Part shown: in pieces, positions 50,284 through 61,430 of the stretch
Layout of the letters: each line of letters begins with the position of its first letter
Numbering within the stretch: position 1 is the stretch's first letter
Assembly: GCF_023566315.1 (NCBI RefSeq)
Contig: NZ_JAKNSU010000001.1
DNA: 64,000 bases
Direction: 5' to 3' (one strand)
Origin: Edwardiiplasma whartonense
GTDB lineage: Bacteria > Bacillota_I > Bacilli_A > Mycoplasmatales > Mycoplasmataceae
Made by a program: the position numbers and the translations under genes
The notes under the pieces: model-generated
Database searches by the model: none
Told to the model about the DNA's origin: nothing
What the model saw: the letters and a program-made list of their open reading frames with translations, nothing else

Positions 50284-52339
50284 TAAATACCTGACCAACC
50301 AAAAAGTTTTTAATTTCAAACAAATTACCATCAAATTTTTTATATACTAATGAGAAAAAATCATCATCACTAACATTACTATCACTATATTCTAAATGTC
50401 TATTTATGATAATATCTGACAGAATATCAATTCAACTCATCTTATAGAATGTCGCCTTCATAGATTCTTTTGCTTTTATTCGACTATCACTGTCAATTTC
50501 ATTTAATGAAGGCATGAATAAAACTGATTGAACATTCAACTTAACAATATAAACCTCTCTATGTTTCTCTTGATCATATTCCAAATCATATCTATAAGGG
50601 TAAGAATATTTTTTTCCCGCTTCTTCAGTGGTTGAAAGAAAAATCTCTTCTTTTCTTAAATCTAACCTTAAAGTTACTTTCGCTAGTGACTGTTTATCTG
50701 AAGAATTTTTAATAATTTCTTTTGCTTCTTCGCGAGTTTTAGTTTCAGTAATTGTTTTTGTGGAATCATCTCAAATATAAGTATCGGCAATAGGAGTTTG
50801 TGATATTGCAATGTGTGTAATTTTACCACTTTCAGCAAGAGTAGATTGTGGTTGTTTTTCTTCTTTGGTTGAACTAAATCATTTATTTATTTTTGTAATT
50901 AAAGGTGCATACTTACTAGTGAATCCTTTGGCAGCATTAGAAATGGCATTAGAAAAACTCTTAGTACCTCCCTCATTGGTAATTATTCCTCTCTTATTTG
51001 AATCTAATCTGATAATTTCTTCTGCAATTAAAGAATCGATATCCATTTCTCCAAATAAATAACGTAAATTTAATTCGTTATCTCTAGTTACACTTCCTTC
51101 TGGATAAATATCATAAGTACCAAAACCTTGTTCATTTGCAGCACCTTTCTTATTAGGTCCAGTATAAATGGCACGATCATTATCATAAACATATAAACCC
51201 CTATAGCGAGAAAAGAAGTGAGATCTTTTTTCAAGTGAAGAAATATATTTTAATTCCACAAAAACTTGTTCTCCTAAACCAGGAATATCTAATTTCATTT
51301 TTTCTTTCATTTCAAAATTTTCTTTTTCATTATAATTAAGCAAAATATCTTTTGCTAATTGATATGATTCAGTTTCACCCCCAGAATAATTTTTAATATC
51401 ATCTAAAATTACTCTTGAAACAGCGATAAAGAACTCTTCTTCACTATTGTATTTATCACGATAATTTTTGTTTTCACGATAAATAGTATCAATATAATTT
51501 CTTAACGTTTTAACTGGTTGTTCAACTGGAATGTTAAAAGAATTTGTATCTAATAATAACCAATCATCATTATTAGAATCGTTTTCATCAGTGTATGAAA
51601 AAATAATTTTCATCCCTTTTTCAATTCACTTTTTATATTTCAAAGAAATAGCTGGAACTGTTATTTCCCGGGAAGTTGCAAATAAGTCAATGTTATTTTG
51701 CTCTTTTGCTAACGAAATAATTTGCTCACTTAATTTTTGATAATGATTTGAATTTAATTTTGAAATTTCTATTCTAGTTCCGTGTTTGTAAAATTCATTA
51801 TTATCATAAATAAAACGAATTTTTCTTTCATCCGTAACAACATCAAAAGTAACTTCATCAGATGGCTCACCATTGTCCAAATCAATCTCAGTGAAAGAAC
51901 TATATACTAATTCATCTCTTTTAGTTAAAATTTTCAAACATTGTCCGCTTCATCAAGCAGCTTGTTTTAACCCCATTCCATAAACATTTAGACGAGAATC
52001 CTTAGAATTTGTATTACCACCAGGAGTTAAAACCTCTCTGATATTTTCTGGTTTAATTCCATATGCATTATCAATTATAGTTATAGTATTATCCTTAGGA
52101 GTTTTTCCTTTTTTATAATTTATTTCAACAATAAAATTATCAATTTTTTTGATAAAACCTTTCTCGTCATATTCACCTTTTTCATTTTTAAAATCAATAG
52201 TATGACGAATATAACTTGAAAGTGAATTGTCAATCAATTCTGAAAGCATGAAATATTCTTCAGATTTAATCATACTTTTAAATTCTTTTAAATGACTTTT
52301 GGTTAAAGGAATATTATCGCGTAGTATTTCATTTTCCAT
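50270..52339 (-). CDS. MORC/MutL-like GHKL ATPase
   Basis: 689 aa. N-terminal GHKL ATP-binding fold: N-box SELIDNS with Glu34 and Asn38, then IIDNAYGI (Asp90, Gly94) and the G2 box GMGLK at 121-125. Known MORC/MutL homologs of this type are found in prokaryotic restriction-type operons. The 550-residue C-terminal part is unrecognised and ends FLVGQVFNDND. Three fragments join across TGA. It lies 19 bases after the methylase and overlaps the helicase. Confidence 0.82.
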
Positions 52340-52358
52340 TATTAACTTTTCCCCTTAT

Positions 52359-53687
52359 TTATTTTTTTCCAATTATTAACAATTCATTGATACTTTTTCT
52401 ATTTTCTTTTATACCACTAATACTTCGATACACACTTAAATCATCCTTAATTATGTAATTTTCTTCTTTAAATAACTCTCTAATTTTAACATTATCATGA
52501 TTTGAAATAATGACATAATTTCCTTTTTCAATTAACTTATCAGACAATCTCTTGATTTCTTTTAAGTCCTCCAATCCAAAACCTTCCTTTGTATAATCTG
52601 TAAAAGTCGTTTCCTTACCTTCTTCTGCCAAGTAGGGTGGATCTAAATAAAATAAATGTCGTTGTTTGTCTAGTGAATCTATCGATAGCGCCTCTTTAAA
52701 ATCCATTTTTCTTAATGTCACGTTTGAATTGTTTAAATAAGCGCTTAATTTTCAGAAATTTTTATATTTGTTTTTATCATCGGAAAAATCTTTTTCTTCG
52801 TTATATTTTGTTTCCTCATTTATTAATGATATATGGTCTTTTTGTCCTCAAGGTACATTAAAAATACCCTTAGAATTAACCCGATACAAACCATTAAAAT
52901 CACATTTATTTAAAAATAAAAACTGACAAGCTTTAAGAATTTTAACAGAAGGGGAATTTATAAATAAATAATCCTCATTGTTACTTAATCAAATAATTGG
53001 ATAATTAAATTTCTCTCTATAATTGTTATAAAAATCCTTTCTTTTGTCATCTTCTAAAAACTCATTATATATCTCTTCAACTTTTTCAGATAAATTAATC
53101 AGTTCTGCTGGATTATCTCTTACAATCTCATAAAAATTTATTAATTCCTCATTATAATCGGATAAAAAAGCACGTTCCTTAGTTATATAAAAAGCTAAAC
53201 TTCCTCCTCCTAAAAAAGGTTCGTGATAAACAAAATCATCAGAATCAGGAATTATTTTTTGAATTTCTTTGTTGATTCTTTCTTTTAACTGAGCCTTTGA
53301 TCCTACCCATTTCAAAAGTGGTTTTAATGGCAAACCTAAAGATCTTTTTCTTAAATCTTCAATTCTTCTTTTATTCACTTCATTAATAAAAGAAATTTTG
53401 AAATCAACTATATTCTTATTCCTTCCATTAGTAGAAATAAAATCCAAAAGCAACCTAAAAGAACTATCAACAGATTGATTAAATTTTCTAAAATGTTTGT
53501 TATTTAATATTTCTTCACGAAAAGGAGAATAATAAAATTCTTTTTTAATATAAGAAACAATTTTCTCTTTATCAGGTTTTGAATAGCGGCTTTCTATCTT
53601 TCTAATATTAATTTTCGTACGGGATTTTTCAAGTAATATACTATTAATTTCTAAAGAAGGATCATTTATTTTAAAAATTTTAGTCAA
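52359..53687 (-). CDS. Adenine-specific DNA methylase (Dam/D12 class)
   Basis: 442 aa. Residues 1-120 are an unrecognised N-terminal extension. The methylase core then starts PLKPLLKWVGSKAQL (motif I-like KWVGSK at 126-131) and HEPFLGGGSLAF. The catalytic DPPY is at 349-352 in FYLDPPYLAEEG. The start is TTG 53687, 8 bases after AAAGGAG. It should methylate adenine at the recognition site and protect self DNA. First gene of the system operon. Recognition sequence unknown. Confidence 0.85.
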
Positions 53688-54039
53688 TGAAAATTCTCCT
53701 TTAGAAAACTGTTTAAAATATTATGCAAATAGACTGAAAAAAATAATTACTATAAAAACATTTTACACTAATAATTATTAAGTAAAAAAATAGTTATAAC
53801 TTGTACATAGGAAATAAGTTCTTTCTTTAACGTATTTATTTGTTTTAAATATAGGTTGGTTAATTGCTATTTGTCTTTTTTACTTTGTTCCAATCTTTTT
53901 TTAATCGATATTTTTCCCTTACCTTTGCATTTCGTTCACTCTTCTCTTTTTCTCCCTTCTGCTAAATATCACCAACATAATACTCAAATTGCCTGCTCAT
54001 TGTCCATCTTCTCTTCTATTACAAAAATAATAGCAAATA
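53688..54039. other. Gene-free stretch
   Basis: Very AT-rich. A 70-codon plus-strand open frame at 53856 is Cys/Phe/Ser-rich, has no ribosome-binding site and runs into the RNA terminator, so I do not call it. A promoter for the methylase operon is expected here, but none stands out. Confidence 0.4.
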
Positions 54040-54183
54040 AAAAAAGAAATATCACTACTTACTTATAAAAGTAGTTAGTGATATCTCTAAGCTCTCTGCG
54101 AGCACATAGCCTAACATATCAAAAGGTTCAGTTCTGAATATAAGAGGCACGTTGTAACTTTATATAACAAGCAAAAACTTGTT
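54040..54183 (-). ncRNA. Probable small RNA downstream of alaS
   Basis: On the minus strand a TATAAT (54191-54196) precedes about 140 bases without a good gene. These end in a hairpin (54049-54084, 9-bp outer stem ATATCACTA/TAGTGATAT plus an inner 5-bp stem) and a T-run TTCTTTTTT. A GCTC/GAGC hairpin lies mid-way. A 20-codon frame starting MLGYVLAESLEIS is inside and could be a peptide. The sequence lacks the signatures of SRP RNA, RNase P or tmRNA. It could also be only the 3' end of the alaS transcript. Confidence 0.45.
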
Positions 54184-54243
54184 CACTATTATTATAATCA
54201 AAAAAAGGAATAATTTTCTCAAAATAATGTAAAACGATATTTT

Positions 54244-56925
54244 TTAATATTTCCCTTGGGCTAAATTAGCATTACCTCCACCTTTAGGGTGAACTGCTAA
54301 ATTCTTAAAGATCTCAATTGCTTTATATTGATCTTGTAAGCTTTCACTAACCGCGACCACCACAAAGTTATCATCATTACTCTGACTAAACAAAATAACA
54401 ATTAAATCATCATACTTATTTCTAAAGACATCAGCTAAAGTTTTCAAATCACTCATACTTAAATCTTTAGTTTCTAAACGAATTTCTGCCACTCCTTGAG
54501 CATTTTTTTGGGGTTTAGTTTCTAAATAAGGTTTAATCTTTAATTGCGTTAAAACGTCTTGTTTTTGTTTATCTCACTCTTTATAACTTTGTTTAAAGTC
54601 ATCAACCAATTCTTTTAATTGGTTGATGTTTTCTTTATCAACTACTAAATGTTTAATTACTTCATACTTCGTTTCTAAACTAGAATTAGTTAATTGAACT
54701 TTAAACTCGTGATAAGTAGACATTAACTTATCAACATCCTCTAAATAATCATTAAACAGAGTTTGGACAGATTCATTAATTGTTTCATTACTAGTTAAAC
54801 AGTGAATTCGATAAACTCCTGATCCTTTAGACTCTAATTTAGTAATCATAAAGTTTTCAATTTCTTTAGTGCCTTCAACATGGGTTCCTCCACAAAGTTC
54901 ACAAGAAAAATCACCAAACTTAACAATCCGAACAATCTCATCATATTTCTCAGTAAAGAAAGCTAAAGCGTGATACTTCTTGATAGCTTCTTCTAGAGAA
55001 GTGTAATACACTTCTCTAGGAATATTTAAATCAATCACTTGATTAACAATTGTTTCGGTTTTGGTTAATTGATCAGAAGTAATTTTTTCATTATAAGTAA
55101 AGTCCATTCTTAATCCGTGTTCATCATTATAAGAACCAGATTGCATTACTGTATTTCCCAAGACTTGTCTTAAAGCAGCATGAACCAAATGAGTTCCTGA
55201 GTGATTCTTCATGGTTAAGAGACGTTTTTCTTCATCAACCCGGGCTTCAACAACATCACCAACCTTTAGTTCGTGATTATTTAGTTGAACATGGTGAATG
55301 TTTTGTCCCAATGGTCCTTGTTGAACATCATCAACAAACACTTTGCTGCCATCGTTTAAATAGAGATAACCAGCATCAGCAGCTTGGCCTCCTTTTTCAG
55401 CATAAAAAGGAGTTTTATCTAAAATCAGATAAACTTCTTTACCCTTCGTACTTTGAACTTCTTGATTATCAACAAACAGATAAACTATCTTTGCTTGACT
55501 GTTTTTTAAAGTCTCATAACCAATAAACTCTGATTCAACAGTTAGTTTAGTAAATAACTCGTTTTGATTATTTCAAGCTTGAAGGTTTTTACGTGCTGAA
55601 CGCGAGTTTTCCTTAACTTCTGCTAATAACTCATTAAATGCTTCAACATCAACCTTTACTTGCTTGTTTGCTGCAATTTCAATGGTTAATTCAATTGGAA
55701 AGCCAAATGATTCAAACAATAATAAAGCATCTTGACCACTAACTTCATGCTTAGTAGTAATTAAGTTTTCTAGCATTTCAAATCCCTTGGATAAGGTTTT
55801 TAAGAACTTTACTTCTTCTTCATAAATGGTTTTTTCAATTAATGCTTTCTTTTCTCTTAAGTAAGGATAGAAGACTTGCATTGCCTTGACCACTTCATCA
55901 ACCAGCTTGTAAAGAAATGGTTCATGAATACCCAAATAACCCCCATAAACACTACTACGACGAATTAAACGTCGTAAAACATATCCTCGGTCTTTATTAC
56001 TTGGAAATGCCCCATCAGCAATCGCAAAACTCACTGCCCGAACATGATCAGCAATCACTTTAAAAGCAGTGTTAGTTCGAGTTTGAGCATCTTGAGGATG
56101 AAAGTAATTATCCAGACAATAACTAAATCCATCACTTAGTTGTTCTACTTTTTTAATGGTTGGTAAAAACAAATCAGTTTCAAAGTTAGTGGGAGTATTT
56201 TGAAATATTGAAGTTAATCGTTCTAAGCCTGCACCAGTATCAATATTCTTTCTTGGTAATTCAGTATAGTGGTTAGTACCATCGTTATTGAATTGAGAGA
56301 AAACAATATTTCAAATTTCAATATAACGATCATTTTCTAAATCATCACTTAATAACTTCGTAGCAAGATGTTCTGGATCTCAGACTTCACCCCGATCAAA
56401 AAAGATTTCAGTATTCGGTCCACAAGGTCCTTGACCAACATCTCAAAAGTTAGTCTCTCGACCCATCTTAAAAATATGATCAGTTGGAATACCAATTTCT
56501 TTAGTTCAAAGTTCATAAGCTTCTGTATCTTCATCAAAAACAGTGATATAAAGTTTCTCTACAGGAATATCAAATCATTCTTTACTAGTTAACAATTCTC
56601 AAGCAAATTGAATCGCTTCTTTTTTAAAATAATCACCAATCGAAAAATTACCAAGCATTTCAAACATGGTTTGGTGACGAGCAGTTACTCCCACGTTTTC
56701 AATGTCGTTGGTGCGAATTGCTTTTTGAGAATTAGTTAACCTTTTTGATGGTGGGGTCTTTCTTCCATCAAAATAAGGTTTTAACGTTGCTACTCCTGAA
56801 TTAATTCACAATAAACTAAGATCATTAACTGGAATTAAAGAGACTGGTTCAACAAAATGATGACCTTTAGTCATAAAAAAGTCTAACCACATTTGTCGGA
56901 TTTGATTTGATGTTAATTGTTTCAT
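54244..56925 (-). CDS. alaS: Alanyl-tRNA synthetase
   Basis: Charges tRNA-Ala. 893 aa. ATG 56925 (MKQLTSNQIRQMWLDFFMTK). The class II catalytic core, the ARHQTMFEMLGNFSIGDYF segment and the editing domain zinc residues in HSGTHLVHAAL and CELCGGTHV are visible. The C-terminal DHHA1-like end has KGGGNANLAQ. Fragments join across many TGA Trp codons. I saw no T-box leader upstream. Confidence 0.95.
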
Positions 56926-57065
56926 AATGATGCTCTTCCTGATATCAAATATAAATTTATTATATATAAGGAATGCAACTTGAAATTGCTGAAATCACGG
57001 ATTTTTTTAGAAAATCTTAAACTTTTAATTATCGTTTTCTTAAATCAATATCAATGATATAAATT

Positions 57066-57713
57066 TTATTTAGCTGGCTCATGATCACAAACTTCATTAA
57101 CCGACATCACAAAAGACTGATAATGAGGTCTTTCATTATCACTTTCTCTTTTTTTGATGTAATTTTCTACCAAATCAGGACGGAGATTATTTCTATTAAT
57201 TAATTTTAATTTTTTATAAGTAATAGGTTTTACAGTTTGTTTCTCTTCTTCTCGGATGAGAGAATCATCATCTTTTCTTATAACTTCAAATTTTTTTCTA
57301 GTTTTTTTATGATAAACCGTAAAGACTGTTTCGAAACTAAAACAAAAAGTACTATCGTTCTTATTTTTTGGATAAAACTTGTAACATCTTGTGTGTTCAT
57401 TCGACAAAGTGAAACCTTCTTTTTCAAACAATTTAACTAGTTTATCTTTAACAATTCAGAACTTTTCTTTTCATTCATCTTCTGTTGCTCAACGAGTAAT
57501 CATAATTTGAAAATCAAGATCAAAAAGAATATTTCCCTGATTTTCAACATTTTTTGGAGTTAAGATTACTCCGTTTTTACCACTACCCATAAGTTCTAAA
57601 CCAAATCTTACTTTATTCTTCCTTGTATAGTTTCTTAATTCAGTGTGAACTCTATTTAAGATCTTTTTAGCTTGTTTTACTTTATTAATGTCCTTGTATT
57701 CCTTGTAATTCAT
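57066..57713 (-). CDS. Nucleotidyltransferase-like protein (candidate MNT antitoxin)
   Basis: 215 aa. The N-terminal half shows a nucleotidyltransferase pattern: ELMGSGKNG (Gly-Ser at 43-44), then ILFDLDFQI with Asp65 and Asp67, then a later FSFE. The gap between Gly-Ser and the Asp pair (20 residues) is longer than in minimal MNT proteins, and the C-terminus is charged. ATG 57713 follows AAGGAAAAG; a GTG just upstream is possible. It lies 17 bases after the HEPN-like gene, the order of toxin-antitoxin pairs of this kind. Catalysis is not established. Confidence 0.55.
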
Positions 57714-57730
57714 CACGCAACTTTTCCTTC

Positions 57731-58459
57731 TTATTTAATAATATCTAATATCAATTTTGAATCAAGATTACGAGTCAATAATTTCCCTATTTTCCTGTCT
57801 TTATATTTTAAAGTAGTTTTAAGTTCATCTTTTAAATATTCATTCCAAGGACTTGGTAAATTATTGATCAAAGTACAAATTTGATCATTTGTTTTTGCCA
57901 AATAATCAATTACTCTTTTTTCAACATTGTCTCTATTAAGATTTTCATCATAAATAGGTAAGAGGATAAAAGATAGATGCATAATTTTATTTCGTAAATT
58001 ATTAATTTTTTTAATCTCAGAGAAATTAAAAGGTAAATTTAATGCAAAAAAATTTTTGTTACTGAAAAAATTAGGAATATTTTTATTCTTAAATATTTTT
58101 CGATAATTAACATTCAAAGCGTCCATTACTGTATTGTTTGGAAATCTTTTATTTGATTCTTCTCTTTTTACAAAATTATTTTCTTCATCAAGGACGACTT
58201 CATTCAATATACCTGCCTTGAAATATTCTTCAAAAGTAGAATAAAAACGATAAAGAATATTCTTTATATCTTTATCAAATCTAATTCATTGACTCACCAC
58301 TTCATAATCAACTTTGGATTTATCATAATAACAATGTAAGAATTTTGATAAGTAATAATACAACTCTTTACTTCTAACTTTGGAATACTTTTGATAATTA
58401 TCTGTATCTTTTTTACTCATTGGTAAAATGAATTTTAAAAACTCTTCATCTTCTCTCAT
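57731..58459 (-). CDS. HEPN/Abi-like protein (candidate RNase toxin)
   Basis: 242 aa, helical and charged. The R-x4-H signature of HEPN ribonucleases is visible as RNKIMH at 156-161 in KKINNLRNKIMHLSF. The N-terminal half (YYLSKFLHCYYD ... FYSTFEEYFKAG) resembles Abi_2-type abortive infection proteins. ATG 58459; the frame passes one TGA Trp. It is immediately upstream of the nucleotidyltransferase-like gene. Inferred role: toxin of a HEPN-MNT pair. It could instead be a lone Abi-like protein. Confidence 0.6.
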
Positions 58460-58506
58460 AATTACAAACTCTCTTTATAACTGATTCAGAAGTGATTTTA
58501 CTACTA

Positions 58507-59628
58507 TTATTTGAGCAATAATTGAATAAGTTTTTCTTTTAGTAAATTTGTTTTTAACTCTAATTGATTAAAACTTATAAGTATTTGATCAATTTTATGG
58601 ATTTCAATTGTTTTTAACGGAAGTTCTACATTAAGAAATGATTCCTTCTTAATCACTGGCATCTTTGTGCCACTAGATAATAAGTTAAACTTCTCTCACG
58701 AATCATTATTCATTAAAAAAGAAATCAACGAAGTGATATTGTTCTTAATTGAAAACTGAAATAAAGTACCATTACTATCAACACTATAAGGCACTAAACC
58801 TCACTTTTTTAAATAAGTTCGGATTGAGCAAAAAACAAAACTTCCTTTTGGAGTAAAAAAATTATTAGTTTTATAGGTATCAATATTCTCTAAGTTAGAA
58901 ATTGTCCCTTGATTACTTAAAACTTTTGCAGAAATTTGTTTTATATGTTTTGGTTTATTTTTTATTGGTTCTAAAAAGTGGAAAATTTTTTCTTTTTTAT
59001 CATTAAAAGGTAAATTTAAAATAAAAATTAATAATTTATTTCTAAGATTATTTATTTGTTTCAGAAGGTTCTCTACTGGTTCAATAATGTCGATTAAATT
59101 TTTAAGATCGTTTTTGATGTGTTCAAAAGTATCAATTCTAATTGTGTTGGGAAATTTTAAAAATAATTCGTTTTTCTGTTCAATAATGTCGATTATTTTT
59201 TGTTGCTCTTGAATAGAAGGGATTTCAATAAATAATTTTTCAAGTTGAGTCTTTGAAATTTCTGAAAAAGTAGATCCGACTGAAAATTTTTCAAATGTTT
59301 TTGAATTCAAAATTAATCAATAATAAAAATATTTATTTTCAATTTTATCATTAGATTTATTCACAAACCCCTTTACACCTTGCGAATGTCAAGATTCGGA
59401 TTTTGTCATTCCCACATAACCGATTGGAGCTCTTGAAGACATAATAACAGTTTCTTTAGGTATTGATTTATGGAAATCATCGCAAATCATTCTGTCTGTA
59501 TGTGTATTGTTTTTTATATCAATGGGAGTGTATCAATTTAAATTACCATTTCAATATTTTTCATCCTTAGTTGATGGAGTAGAACCACTCGAAATATCAA
59601 ACAATTCTCCAAGTTTATAAATTGCCAT
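58507..59628 (-). CDS. hsdS: Type I restriction specificity subunit, copy 1
   Basis: Directs HsdM/HsdR to the target site. 373 aa with two target-recognition domains separated by conserved helices. It starts MAIYKLGELFDISSGSTPST. The first conserved spacer is EQQKIIDIIEQ near residue 142, followed by IDIIEPVENLLKQINNLRN; a second recognition domain follows to the C-terminal helix LLKEKLIQLLLK. Fragments join across TGA. It lies head-to-head with copy 2 with the recombinase gene between, and its start and spacer occur as inverted repeats there. Confidence 0.88.
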
Positions 59629-60834
59629 TAAAAAACAAGGCTACATTGCCTTGTTATAGATTTTTCAGTTGTCTTCTAAGGATAGGTTTAAATATCGAAA
59701 AGTTGTTTCAATCTTTTCATGACCTAGCTGTAACATCACCATCTTAGGATTAGCACCATTTAACAGTAAATGTGTTGCACTTGATCGACGGATTGAGTGT
59801 GGTGTAAACTGATCACCCAAAACCTCTTTAACTCACAATCTTAAAGTTTTTGTGGTGTAATCAAATGGTCTTAATTGTTTGGTTGTCTCTCAATTGTGAA
59901 AGACCTCTCTAATTTTGTTTCCTTTCCCCAAAATCCTAATGGTTTTCTTGTTTATTTCGGTTATTTGATAAAGTTCTGAAGCTCTTATTCCTGTTTCAAA
60001 CAAGAAGCGAATCAATAGTTTCTTTTCTGTCAATGAACCATTTTCCTCCTCTTTAACTTCAGTTTTTTTCATTAAATATTTCTTGGTAAATACCTCCATA
60101 TATACCTTAGGTATTTTTGGTAATTTGATATTTTTAAAGGTATCAATTCGTTTATCCTTGCTTCACTTCATGTATGAACATAACACATTGTAATGAGTTC
60201 AGACTGTATTTGGTGAATGATAATGTAACCTTAATTCCTTCTTTAAGCTTGCAATATTTCCATAGTATTGCTTATATTTTTTTAAAATATTTGTATAAGT
60301 AATAATCGTATTTTTCGAATAATTATTTCGTTTTAAATAATTTATAAATTCTTTTTCTTTCATTTTCCCCCTATTAAATACTAATTAAAATGGCAATAAG
60401 ATAAAATAATAATTAGAAATTGGAAGGTTCGATAATGGCAATTTATAAACTTGGAGAAATTGGAGAATTAAAGTATTCTAAAAGTTTTGTCGCTAATGGG
60501 AATGATTCAGATTTCCCTATATTTGCAACAGGGGGAATAGTTGGTTATACAAAAATTCCAACCTTTGAAAGTAATTCTATCATCTTGCCTAGGGTTGGGA
60601 CTATGTCCATATATTTTACAAACAAAAAACATTCAACAAAAAACACGGCATTTTCGTTTAAAACAAAAGATGATACAACAACCAAATACATCTATTATTT
60701 AATGTCATCAATTGATTTTTCCATTTTTAGTATGGGATCTGCTGTACCTCGTCTAACCAGTAATTTTTGGAATCAATATTTTATAAACCTTCCTCCACTA
60801 GAAGAGCAACAAAAAATAATCGACATTATTGAAC
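59178..60834. repeat. Inverted repeats between the two hsdS genes
   Basis: Two perfect inverted pairs. Outer: 33 bases at 59178-59210 and 60802-60834, encoding the conserved EQQKIIDIIE spacer in both genes. Inner: 26 bases at 59605-59630 and 60433-60458, covering the ATG and MAIYKLGE. Recombination across either pair would invert the segment containing the recombinase and swap first recognition domains between the two genes. Confidence 0.88.
59641..60363 (-). CDS. Tyrosine recombinase, XerC-like, of the hsdS locus
   Basis: 240 aa, site-specific recombinase. The catalytic set is visible: Arg in FETGIRASELYQI, HSIRRS (H-x2-R), GHEKIETTFRY (His and the nucleophile Tyr). The N-terminal core-binding domain has TIITYTNILKKYKQYY. 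ATG 60363, TAG 59641. It lies between two oppositely oriented hsdS genes, as in invertible hsd loci of mycoplasmas, so it probably inverts the specificity segments. The sites are inferred from the inverted repeats. Confidence 0.9.
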
Positions 60835-61418
60835 CTCTTGAAACAATCTCAACTAAGATAAAAACCACTAAAAAAGCAATCATTTCATTACTAAAAATGA
60901 TTGCTAACCATAAGATTGAAAATACCGATGAACTACTAATTAACCATCTTACTTTTGAAAAAGGTAAAAATGGTCCAAAAGAATTTGAAACTTCAGGAAC
61001 ACCTTTTCTTGATGTACGAACTTTGAACACCAGAATTCCTAGTAAATTTGTTAAAGACAAACCAAACACCTTTAGAAGTGAAATTTTGCTTTCTTTAGAT
61101 GCTACTATTGGTTTAGTTGATTGGTTTATTGAAGGTTTTAATGGTTATTTATACAATTTGAAATCCGATCATTTAACAAAGGCAGAAATATTATTAAACG
61201 TGCTTAATAGTATCAATAAAAAGATCATTGAAATGAATGCAACTGGTTCAACGATTAAACACGCTTCTAAAGCAAAAAAAGAAATGCTTTACTTCAAACT
61301 CAATCAAGAGTGAAAAGATATTACCAATACTTTATTTAAACTACTAATATTAATCGAAGAAATTGATGCAAAGAAAACTAAACTTTATCAACTTTGTATT
61401 AACTTATTAATTAGATAG
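60435..61418 (+). CDS. hsdS: Type I restriction specificity subunit, copy 2
   Basis: 327 aa, plus strand. I chose ATG 60435 (MAIYKLGEIGELKYSKSF), identical at the start to copy 1, over the TTG at 60420. The first recognition domain differs from copy 1. The spacer EEQQKIIDIIEPLETIS is shared. A second, shorter recognition domain ends at TAG 61418 after reading a TGA Trp at 61311. It looks complete. It is the alternative specificity cassette and may be expressed or silent depending on promoter position. Confidence 0.85.
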
Positions 61419-61430
61419 AAGGATAAAAAA

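Noticed and set aside
53856..54068. 70-residue plus-strand open frame
   Set aside because: No Shine-Dalgarno, Cys/Phe/Ser-rich chance-like composition, and it runs antisense into the RNA terminator hairpin.
56926..57065. T-box leader upstream of alaS
   Set aside because: No specifier loop, T-box sequence or antiterminator hairpin seen.
58507..59628. Broken hsdS copy 1
   Set aside because: The apparent breaks are TGA Trp codons; the frame is open from 59628 to TAA at 58507.
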